Shown: piece by piece, positions 27,432-34,417 of the stretch
Numbering within the stretch: position 1 is the stretch's first letter
Layout of the letters: each line of letters opens with the position of its first letter
From: an uncultured Lachnospiraceae bacterium
GTDB taxonomy: Bacteria; Bacillota; Clostridia; Lachnospirales; Lachnospiraceae
Direction of reading: 5' to 3'
DNA: 64,000 bases
Assembly (NCBI GenBank): GCA_949472775.1
Contig: CASWVG010000001.1
Span: 124,001 to 188,000 of the forward strand
Position numbers and translations under genes: made by a program
Notes under the pieces: model-generated
Database searches by the model: none
What the model was told of the DNA's origin: nothing
Seen by the model: the letters and a program-made list of their open reading frames with translations, nothing else

Positions 27432-29156
27432 CACACGGTACACCATGTCGCATTTCTCAATAGTCTGCAGTCTGTGGGCGATGATCACAAGCGTCTTTCT
27501 CCCGTGCAGCCTGTTGATGGAGTCCATGATCGCCGCCTCCGTCTCATTATCCAGTGCGGAAGTCGCCTCATCCAGCACAAGCACCTCAGGGTCTTCATAG
27601 AGCGCTCTGGCAATACTGATTCTCTGCCTCTGCCCACCCGAAATACGGATGCCCCGCTCACCGATCCCGGTCTCCATACCCTCCGGCAGACTCTTCACAA
27701 AATCATCCAACGCCGCCTCCTTCAGGGCGCGCCAGACCTTCTCATCGTCGATCTCCTCCTCCGGCACGCCGAAAGCCACATTCTTGCGGATGGAATCGTC
27801 TATCATAAAGATGGTCTGGGGAATATAGCCAATATTTTTCAGCCACGCCGCATAGTGTCCGCCGACGTCCGTGCCGTCCGCCAGAATCCGCCCGCTCTCC
27901 ATCCGCAAAAGTCCCAGCAGAATATCCACAATCGTCGTCTTTCCCGCGCCCGTGACCCCCACGATGCCCACAGAGGACCCGATTGGAATCTCCATTTCCG
28001 CATGGTCAAAAATATAGCTCTCCGTGTTCGGATATCTATAAGTGATATCCTCCAGCCGGATCACCTTTTCCAACGGCAGTTTTTCCACACTCTGTCTCTG
28101 CTTATAGGCTTCCGCGTCATAAGTCACATTGCCGTCGTGAATCTCCTCCTGCAGGTTGTCGCTGACTCCCATAAAGAAAGGCTCGAAATAAGAAATCGAA
28201 GTCTGATAATTATTGATACGGTTCACGCTGGGAAGCAGACGCATTGCCGCCGCCGCCAAAGCCGAAAGCTGCGGCAGAAGTTCTTTCATCTGCGTGCCCT
28301 GCCCGATGGACATGACAAAATAACCCACCATGCCCGCGATACATACCGTCTCGATCAATAACCTCGGGGTCGCGTTAAAGAGATTATATTTCTGCACGGA
28401 GCTGACATAACCTGCACCGCACTTTGCATATTCATTGATAAAATAATTTTCTTTACAGCCGATCTTGATCTCCTTGATCCCCATCACCGACTGCTCGATC
28501 CACTTATAAAGCCCGCTGTAATAATCCTGATTGTCCTGCCCCGCCTTGATCATAATGGGCTTCAACACCTTTTTAATCACCAGAAGAAGCGCCACCATAA
28601 GCGCCGCCACCGTCACAATCATCATCGCGTCGGAATAGAGGAAAAGTGCCACCACCAGACAGATGAACACAATGCACTCGCTGAAAAGCTGCAGGCAGCT
28701 TAAAATCAGCCCGTACATATTGTTTACGTCAGATGTGATATTGCGCTGAATCACAGAAGTGTCCGCGTTTAAATAATATTCGTAGGGCCGCTGCATAAAA
28801 TTGATCATCATGCGTCTGGAAGTCGCGAACTGATTTGTATAGACAAACTTAAGCTGTGCTTTCTGCTGAAAGAAGAGATAAATATTCTTAATTACCGTCA
28901 TCCCAACAAATGAGAGCAGTAAAAACATGGCAAACTGGGTGTTGGTCTCCATTCCAAGCATCTCGTAGACCGAAGAGAGAAGCTCATTTTCCCTCACCGA
29001 TTCCGGGTCCATCACCACGGTCACAATGGGCACCAGCATGGAAACACCCACACTTTCCAGCACGCCGCCAATCAGCATCATAACGATAAGCGCTGCCATG
29101 GCGCGCTTCTGCCTGCCATCCAGCAGGACATTCATTTTCCTTAAAATCTTTACCAT
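27402..29156 (-). CDS. ABC flippase for lipid-linked oligosaccharide, PglK/MsbA-like
   Basis: 584 residues: a six-span transmembrane domain (about 20-310) fused to a nucleotide-binding domain. The latter has Walker A GVTGAGKTT (400-408), signature ISGGQRQR (505-512), Walker B VLVLDEATSALD and the switch His in IIAHRLQT. The ESVGVSMLVPIV segment early in span one is typical of PglK-type half-transporters, which flip undecaprenyl-diphosphate heptasaccharide in N-glycosylation. It acts as a homodimer in the cytoplasmic membrane. The ATG has AGAAGGA upstream. The only flippase in the window, which implies a pgl-like pathway. The last seven codons and stop are duplicated downstream as a tandem repeat. 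Confidence 0.9.
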   Translation of the reverse strand: MVKILRKMNVLLDGRQKRAMAALIVMMLIGGVLESVGVSMLVPIVTVVMDPESVRENELLSSVYEMLGMETNTQFAMFLLLSFVGMTVIKNIYLFFQQKAQLKFVYTNQFATSRRMMINFMQRPYEYYLNADTSVIQRNITSDVNNMYGLILSCLQLFSECIVFICLVVALFLYSDAMMIVTVAALMVALLLVIKKVLKPIMIKAGQDNQDYYSGLYKWIEQSVMGIKEIKIGCKENYFINEYAKCGAGYVSSVQKYNLFNATPRLLIETVCIAGMVGYFVMSIGQGTQMKELLPQLSALAAAAMRLLPSVNRINNYQTSISYFEPFFMGVSDNLQEEIHDGNVTYDAEAYKQRQSVEKLPLEKVIRLEDITYRYPNTESYIFDHAEMEIPIGSSVGIVGVTGAGKTTIVDILLGLLRMESGRILADGTDVGGHYAAWLKNIGYIPQTIFMIDDSIRKNVAFGVPEEEIDDEKVWRALKEAALDDFVKSLPEGMETGIGERGIRISGGQRQRISIARALYEDPEVLVLDEATSALDNETEAAIMDSINRLHGRKTLVIIAHRLQTIEKCDMVYRVAAGKISRER

Positions 29157-29270
29157 TGTCAGGTTCCTTCTAAAACCGGGCGTCAATTCCTCCCGCGTCC
29201 GCGTCTATCCATTCTGCCTTACACCCGAAATGCCCCTCTATCCCGGGCTTCATCGGCTTAACTTCCATCG

Positions 29271-29299
29271 AGTATACCACAAGTGGACACGCCGCGCAA
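29271..29299 (-). promoter_or_regulatory. Promoter for the flippase operon
   Basis: Minus-strand -35 TTGCGC (3/6), 17-bp spacer, -10 TATACT with extended TGG, inside a TTGTGGTATACT core also seen at 23403. It leaves a leader of about 108 bases. The rest of the 286-base gap back to the GT52 gene shows only an A/T-rich AAACATG/CATGTTT pairing and no clear terminator. Confidence 0.6.
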
Positions 29300-29442
29300 A
29301 TTTATCGCGCAGTTGCCAACATTCTTCCCCGTGATCCGCCCCGCAATCCTCGCACGCACCCAATAACCGCCGCCCATCTGCCGCAGATATCAGGATCTGT
29401 CTGGTCTCAAACATGCATGGAAACACCGATTAACATGTTTTC

Positions 29443-30513
29443 TCAGATTTCCTCATTCTGCCGATGCAGCTTCGGGTCCTCATACTTGTCCATAAAATCC
29501 TCGCCCAGATAGACGATCTCCTCAGCAAATCGGATGTTGCGCACCACTGTAAAGACTGAAATTACCCGGCGGAACGTCAGCCCCTCGATATAGTTCAACA
29601 CTTCCATCGGAAATTTCCGGTCGAGCACGATATACTCCGAAAATTTTTCTTCATAGTTTAAAAGGTCTCTCGGATGAGGCTTGATCAGTATCACGGACTC
29701 CGCCCCTTCTAATTGACCATATAAGTCAATACAATCCTTGAAAATCCGTTCGCGCACGGAAAGCTCGCATAGCGGCTCTGTCAGAAGCAGAATATTGTTC
29801 TTCCCCGTAGCAAGCTTTTCCTCGATCTCCCCTATATTGGCGATAAAAAGCCGCACCAGAAGCGCCTTATCCTCCTTCGTGAGCGCATCCGACAGCTCCT
29901 GCCTGGACTTTTCGATATATTTGGGACAGGGATAGGGCAGAACGGAAATGTCGTTGACCTCCATATCAAGACAGTATTTTCCCCATCCGTTCTGAATAAA
30001 AATGAGATTTAAAGAGGCGAGAAACGCTTTCAGCTTAAAATGCCCCCTGTTGTCGTAGCGGGCGGTGTCATAAGTGCTGATACAGTCAAGCCCATCCTCC
30101 AACGCGTGATAATGTATTTTCTTAAAGCTTAAATAATAGCCGATCGGGTCGGAATCGCAGAACACATAAACATCGTTATATTCCTTAAAATCCACCGGCA
30201 CATAGGGCTCCTGCGCTTTGCCCAGAAGCTTCGTATAGCGGATGCGGGTCAGCAGATTCAAAAAAAGATTGCCCCTGTCCACATGATATTTCATGATCTC
30301 CGGGAAATTTACATCCTCCTTCTCATCGAACATATACACCGCCTCAAAAAGTCCGCATTCCAGAGCCCGCTCCTTCAAGTCCCCGAAATCGTTGGACATG
30401 GTGCTCATGACAAGGGTCGCGTTCCCCCGTTTCTCCCGTTCCAGATTCAATTCTTTCAGACATGCCACATACACGTGATAGTAAGTGTGGCAGACATAAA
30501 TTCTATCTTTCAT
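29443..30513 (-). CDS. GT52-type glycosyltransferase, candidate nonulosonic acid (pseudaminyl) transferase
   Basis: 356 residues. The N-terminal DRIYVCHTYYHVYVACLKE and C-terminal ESVILIKPHPRDLLNYEEKF resemble family GT52 (Lst/CpsK-like) sialyltransferases; the KPHPR segment is the CMP-binding region in related GT-B enzymes. It ends the pseF-pseI-ATP-grasp transcript, so CMP-pseudaminic-type acid is the likely donor (inference). The ATG at 30513 has a weak GGGA site; a TTG two codons earlier is possible. It is soluble or peripheral, working at the inner face. Assignment within GT52 is by motif and context only. Confidence 0.68.
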   Translation of the reverse strand: MKDRIYVCHTYYHVYVACLKELNLEREKRGNATLVMSTMSNDFGDLKERALECGLFEAVYMFDEKEDVNFPEIMKYHVDRGNLFLNLLTRIRYTKLLGKAQEPYVPVDFKEYNDVYVFCDSDPIGYYLSFKKIHYHALEDGLDCISTYDTARYDNRGHFKLKAFLASLNLIFIQNGWGKYCLDMEVNDISVLPYPCPKYIEKSRQELSDALTKEDKALLVRLFIANIGEIEEKLATGKNNILLLTEPLCELSVRERIFKDCIDLYGQLEGAESVILIKPHPRDLLNYEEKFSEYIVLDRKFPMEVLNYIEGLTFRRVISVFTVVRNIRFAEEIVYLGEDFMDKYEDPKLHRQNEEI

Positions 30514-30634
30514 AAACAATCCCGTTACTCTTCATGATTCCACTTACGCGGAAACTCCTATCCGCTCCGCCTGTCTAAATGTGCAAACGCATCTGTTCTC
30601 CCGGTTTTGCGCAAACGATAAGATCATACGACCG

Positions 30635-32128
30635 TCAGTACGATATCTCCACATGAATCTGCGCCAGTATCCGCTTCCCCAGTTCCATAGCCTGTTCCGG
30701 CGTCTCTCCCGTGGTGATCACATGCCCCAGCCTGTCATTGCTCGATCGCGTTCCCTGTACAGGGTCTCCCGGCTTTTTGTAGAGGCTGATCTCCTCCACG
30801 CCCTCCTGCTCATAAAGCGCATCCGGCACGGTGATCCGGGCAATCACACGCCCCTGTTCCTCTCCACGCTGACCGTATGCCGCCGGCATACGCCCCTCCT
30901 CCATAACGCCGTCCGGTTCATTCCCTGTGAAAGCCGACATCCCCTCCGTAAGCTCCGGGGCCTCCGGCTCTCGCAGTGCTTGCGAAATGTCTGCTTCGCT
31001 GCCGATTGGCTCGTTACCCGCAGAGATAAAATGAATCGCCGCGCCGCGGTTCCACCCAGGAGTCAGATCGGGTTTCTCCCCTGTAGCCAGAAGTACCGAT
31101 GCACCCACCATATCAATGCCCGTCGAGAGCGGCACCAGTCTGGAGGTGATAAAGTCGCCGCCAAGTCTCGCCGCCAGTTCCACGATCTTCGGTCCTTCCT
31201 CTGTCACCTTGATCTCCACATGGGCAGGCGCATTCTCAATACCGATTGCCCTGACTGCCTGCGCCGCCACCCTCCCTATCTCTTCCTGCGTTCCCGCATC
31301 CAGCCGGCTTGGTTCACAGTGCGCCAGTTCCACAAAATACGGCGGCGGCGTAATATATTTGTCCGTGATTGCGAGGATATGCGGCTCGCCGTCTATCACC
31401 ATGATTTCCACGCTGACCTCCGGACCGTGCATGTATTCCTCCACCATCACTGTGCCGTTGCGGGCATTTCCTCTGCTGTAATGGTATACGTCATTTTTTA
31501 ATATGCCAGGCTTCTCTATCCGTATCCTGTCCCGGCTCTGCGGCTCATTCTTCACCCCGCAAGGCGCCGTATCGCGTCCCTCCGGCTCTCCATTTACCCC
31601 CGGAAGCATCAAATCAAAATTCCCCGGCTCAAGCAGCACCACACCCCGGCTCCCCGCGTTGTCCGCAGGCTTCACGATGCAGTCCCCGCCCAGCCTGTCC
31701 ACAGCCTCAGAAAACTCCTCATAGTCCTCAGCCACATAATATTCCGGTATCGGCACACCGCACTCTTTTAAACGGTCCCGCATTTTGCTCTTTATCGTGG
31801 CGCACAGTGCGTTCTCGTAAGACAGATCCGGCTTTTTCCCCAGCTTTTCATTGACAAAAGCCGCCGTCCGCACAGGGCCATCGCTAGTGGAAGTGATCAC
31901 CACATCGGGCTGGTAAATAAGCGCCTGCCGATAAACTTCCTCCTGATCCAGGGTGCTCACCACCAACTTTACATCCGCCAGAGCAAAACCGGCCGCATTT
32001 TCGTCATAGTCCACCAGAATAATCTGATACCCCAGCTCTTTCGCCTTTTTTATGGCGGGAACCTGCAGCGCGCTTGCGCCCAGAATCATCATTTTTTTCT
32101 GCTTTTCTTCCACTTCACTTTTCTCCAT
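30635..32128 (-). CDS. ATP-grasp ligase in the nonulosonic acid operon
   Basis: 497 residues. A Rossmann-like N-terminal domain (MMILGASALQVPAIKKAKELG) precedes the ATP-grasp fold: CIVKPADNAGSRGV near 150-163 with the ATP-binding Lys, VMVEEYMHGPEVSVE, and the metal site EEGPKIVELAARLGGD. Two hydrophilic inserts break the family pattern, at about 168-225 and 373-427. The family ligates carboxylates to amines. Placement between pseI and a GT52 suggests an amino-acyl or other amide on the nine-carbon sugar, or on its 4-amino precursor, in place of the acetyl usually added by PseH (inference). ATG start at MEKSEV; an internal MMILG start is possible. Confidence 0.82.
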   Translation of the reverse strand: MEKSEVEEKQKKMMILGASALQVPAIKKAKELGYQIILVDYDENAAGFALADVKLVVSTLDQEEVYRQALIYQPDVVITSTSDGPVRTAAFVNEKLGKKPDLSYENALCATIKSKMRDRLKECGVPIPEYYVAEDYEEFSEAVDRLGGDCIVKPADNAGSRGVVLLEPGNFDLMLPGVNGEPEGRDTAPCGVKNEPQSRDRIRIEKPGILKNDVYHYSRGNARNGTVMVEEYMHGPEVSVEIMVIDGEPHILAITDKYITPPPYFVELAHCEPSRLDAGTQEEIGRVAAQAVRAIGIENAPAHVEIKVTEEGPKIVELAARLGGDFITSRLVPLSTGIDMVGASVLLATGEKPDLTPGWNRGAAIHFISAGNEPIGSEADISQALREPEAPELTEGMSAFTGNEPDGVMEEGRMPAAYGQRGEEQGRVIARITVPDALYEQEGVEEISLYKKPGDPVQGTRSSNDRLGHVITTGETPEQAMELGKRILAQIHVEISY

Positions 32129-32257
32129 CAAAGCACCTGTCTGCCCTAATCAAACACCACAGCCCCGCAGCGCATCGCTCCCAAACCCTTTCTCCTCTGA
32201 CAGCATAAACCCATTTGTCGTGGCAGCTCCGCTTTCGGCTTCCCGACCACGCGGCGC

Positions 32258-33313
32258 CTACTCCACAAACTTCCAGTCCATCGGCGTCCCACGGGAAATA
32301 TCACAGCGCGCCTTTTTGCCAAGCATCTCTTCATAATACATAGGCGCCATGCCGAAAGCCGGGCGTATGGAACGCAGATTTTCCGGCGTAAAAGCCTCAC
32401 CCGCTTTCATATCCTGCGTCACAAACAGGGAACGCCCCTCCTCCCGGCTTCTCTCCTGCTTTTCGGTCAGTTTGTAAGTCACCCTGCCGAGCGCTTTCTC
32501 GACAATACGGATTTCATCCACCATCTTTTTAAACTCCGCAGGCTCCATAGAAAAAGCACCGTCCGGTCCGCCGTCCGCCCGGGAGAGCGTAAAGTGTTTT
32601 TCCACCATCCGCGCGCCGAGAGCTACCGAAGCCACCGCTACCGCAGAACCCATGCTGTGATCAGAAAGTCCTGTCATGCAGTCAAAAGTTTCCGCCATAT
32701 GGGGAATGACTTTGATATTCATATCCTCATATGGCGCTGGATAAGTAGCCGTGCATTTCAGAAGTATAATCTGCTCATTCCCCTCCTCACGACACGTTCT
32801 CACCGCCCTGTCAATATCCTCCAGATGCGCGAGTCCCGTCGCCATGATCACAGGCTTCCCCTGTCTTGCGATCTTACGGACAAGAGGAATGTCCCAAATT
32901 TCGGGAGATGCAATCTTATAGGCGGGCATCTGCATCTCTTCCATAAAATCCACCGCCGTGAAATCAAAAGGCGACGAAAAACAGTCCATCCCAAGATCGT
33001 TTGCCAGCTTCATCAGTTTTGGCTGCCACTCCCATGGCGTGAACGCCTCCTGAAACAGTTCGTAGCAGGTCATACCGTCCCAGATCGTCCCCTGCGTGAT
33101 CTGAAAGTATTCGTTATCACAGTCCATCGTAATGGTATCTGCCGTGTAAGTCTGCAGCTTCACCGCATCCGCGCCCGCTTCCTTTGCCGCCCGTATAATT
33201 GCTTCCGCCCTGTCATAGTCCTGCAAGTGATTTGCCGACATCTCCGCCACAATATAGGCAGGCTCGCCTTCGCCGATCAGGCGGCTGCCGATTCTTATTT
33301 TATCCTGTCCCAT
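32258..33313 (-). CDS. pseI: Pseudaminic acid synthase (NeuB family)
   Basis: 351 residues. The NeuB barrel shows AYIVAEMSANHLQDYDRA near 19-36, VKLQTYTADT, CFSSPFD, YKIASPEI, MATGL and LLKCTATYPAP. A C-terminal SAF/antifreeze-like domain spans about 285-351. PseI condenses the 2,4-diacylamino-trideoxy-altrose with phosphoenolpyruvate; DCDNEYF and GTIWDGMTCYELFQEA are typical of PseI rather than sialic acid synthase. ATG start with AGAGGA upstream. It sits 152 bases after pseF and before the ATP-grasp gene. An exact substituent pattern cannot be read from sequence. Confidence 0.92.
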   Translation of the reverse strand: MGQDKIRIGSRLIGEGEPAYIVAEMSANHLQDYDRAEAIIRAAKEAGADAVKLQTYTADTITMDCDNEYFQITQGTIWDGMTCYELFQEAFTPWEWQPKLMKLANDLGMDCFSSPFDFTAVDFMEEMQMPAYKIASPEIWDIPLVRKIARQGKPVIMATGLAHLEDIDRAVRTCREEGNEQIILLKCTATYPAPYEDMNIKVIPHMAETFDCMTGLSDHSMGSAVAVASVALGARMVEKHFTLSRADGGPDGAFSMEPAEFKKMVDEIRIVEKALGRVTYKLTEKQERSREEGRSLFVTQDMKAGEAFTPENLRSIRPAFGMAPMYYEEMLGKKARCDISRGTPMDWKFVE

Positions 33314-33465
33314 GTTTCCTCTCTCCCTGCCGATCAGCTTCTGCACATATCGATATCCCTTCCGTTTACTCCCGATCTATTGGCATCTTTGAACAGCTGC
33401 GTCCTGCGCATGGCGCATAATTTCGAATATAAGACGGCTCATTCGTCCGCCGCAATACATTTCTC

Positions 33466-34176
33466 TTACCGCTCAGATTTCTCCCGCATCATTCGGAATT
33501 TCATCTCCGCCAGTGCCAGATCGGACGGATTGTCTATGTCCTGCACCTCCGTCTCCGGCACAATAATGGGCAGATACCCGTCCGGCAGATCACCCTTGCA
33601 GGCAAGATACTTCTTTACATGATAACAATAAAACTGTCCGCTGTCATGGTATACAGGCTCCAGATCCTGCGACCGTTTCATGGCGTTCTCCGGATAACAG
33701 TACACAAGCTTTCCGTCCCGGATCGCCATGCCCCGCTGCGGCGGAAACGAATAGCGGACCACAGGCATCACCCCCGACGCATCCTTCTCCACCAGAAGCC
33801 CCATTGCCTCCTGCAGTTTCTGCGCCGTCACAAAGGGCGCGGTCGGATAAATACATGCCATATAATCGAACGTCTCGCCCTGCTCCTCATACGTCCGAAG
33901 CACCTCCATTAGCACATCATCCGTGGTGGCAAAGTCACCCGACGTCTCCGCGCTTCTCATAAAAGGAACCGCCGCGCCCGCGTCCCGTGCAATCCGCGCA
34001 ATCTCCTCATCATCTGTGGAGACCATGACCTCACGGAATATGCCGGACTGAAGCGCCGCCTCAATGCCGTAGATTAACATCGGCTTTCCCATAAACTCTT
34101 TGATATTCTTCCCCGGAATCCGTTTACTGCCACCCCGTGCGGTGATGATTGCCACCGCATTTAACCCTGCTCCCAT
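33466..34176 (-). CDS. pseF: CMP-pseudaminic acid cytidylyltransferase
   Basis: 236 residues. The cytidylyltransferase signature AIITARGGSKRIPGKNIKEF is at about 9-28, with MVSTDDEEIA, and SGVMPVVRYSFPPQRG, the last typical of PseF. It activates the nonulosonate with CTP. First gene of a transcript from the promoter at 34358-34386, with pseI, ATP-grasp and GT52 behind it. The leader of about 175 bases contains two hairpins and a small open frame. A loose AGGAAAG site precedes the ATG. Confidence 0.93.
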   Translation of the reverse strand: MGAGLNAVAIITARGGSKRIPGKNIKEFMGKPMLIYGIEAALQSGIFREVMVSTDDEEIARIARDAGAAVPFMRSAETSGDFATTDDVLMEVLRTYEEQGETFDYMACIYPTAPFVTAQKLQEAMGLLVEKDASGVMPVVRYSFPPQRGMAIRDGKLVYCYPENAMKRSQDLEPVYHDSGQFYCYHVKKYLACKGDLPDGYLPIIVPETEVQDIDNPSDLALAEMKFRMMREKSER

Positions 34177-34197
34177 TCTGTTCTCGCTTTCCTACGT

Positions 34198-34269
34198 CTA
34201 TTTCCAGTACAATAAAAGTCTCTTCTTACAATAATCCCCCGCAAATGCATGTTCCAGTTTCTGCCGCAT
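34198..34269 (-). CDS. Possible 23-codon leader peptide ahead of pseF
   Basis: An ATG frame of 23 codons ends 21 bases before pseF. The product is basic and ends in KKRLLLYWK. The upstream AACAGAAG is a weak ribosome site. It is listed because it falls in a structured leader between a strong promoter and pseF; it may be chance. Confidence 0.2.
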   Translation of the reverse strand: MRQKLEHAFAGDYCKKRLLLYWK

Positions 34270-34290
34270 CTTCTGTTGTCTGTGTAATAG

Positions 34291-34311
34291 AAAAATCCGA
34301 CAGAAACTGTC
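34291..34311 (-). terminator. Attenuator-like hairpin in the pseF leader
   Basis: GACAG-TTT-CTGTC (34299-34311) followed after GGA by five U residues on the minus strand. A second perfect hairpin GTGCA-TTC-TGCAC at 34318-34330 precedes it. Both lie between the promoter and pseF, as in transcription attenuation. The stem is short, so termination would be partial. Confidence 0.45.
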
Positions 34312-34357
34312 TTGAACGTGCAGAATGCACCTCTGTTAGAATTTCTCTGATGGATTT

Positions 34358-34386
34358 ATTGTATAGAATTACTTGGTAAATGTCAA
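34358..34386 (-). promoter_or_regulatory. Strong sigma-A promoter for pseF-pseI operon
   Basis: Minus-strand TTGACA (6/6, 34381-34386), 17-bp spacer, TACAAT (5/6, 34358-34363). It lies just after the stop of the pseG-fusion gene and drives pseF, pseI, the ATP-grasp and GT52 genes. Confidence 0.85.
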
Positions 34387-34417
34387 TGGAACTTATGAAC
34401 GGAATAACGTTTCGAAG

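Noticed and set aside
27241..27453. A 70-codon minus-strand frame with 19-residue repeats (GNYPxENFxRKIxxSEGC)
   Set aside because: It is the 57-bp DNA repeat read in one frame, begins inside the flippase gene out of frame, and has no convincing ribosome site; the repeat is better explained as DNA or RNA structure.
29300..29442. Terminator after the GT52 gene
   Set aside because: AAACATG/CATGTTT pairing exists but with a long loop and no U-tract, so it was not listed.
30581..33622. Plus-strand frames of 300-340 codons opposite the ATP-grasp and pseI genes
   Set aside because: Antisense shadows of conserved genes with no recognisable domain.
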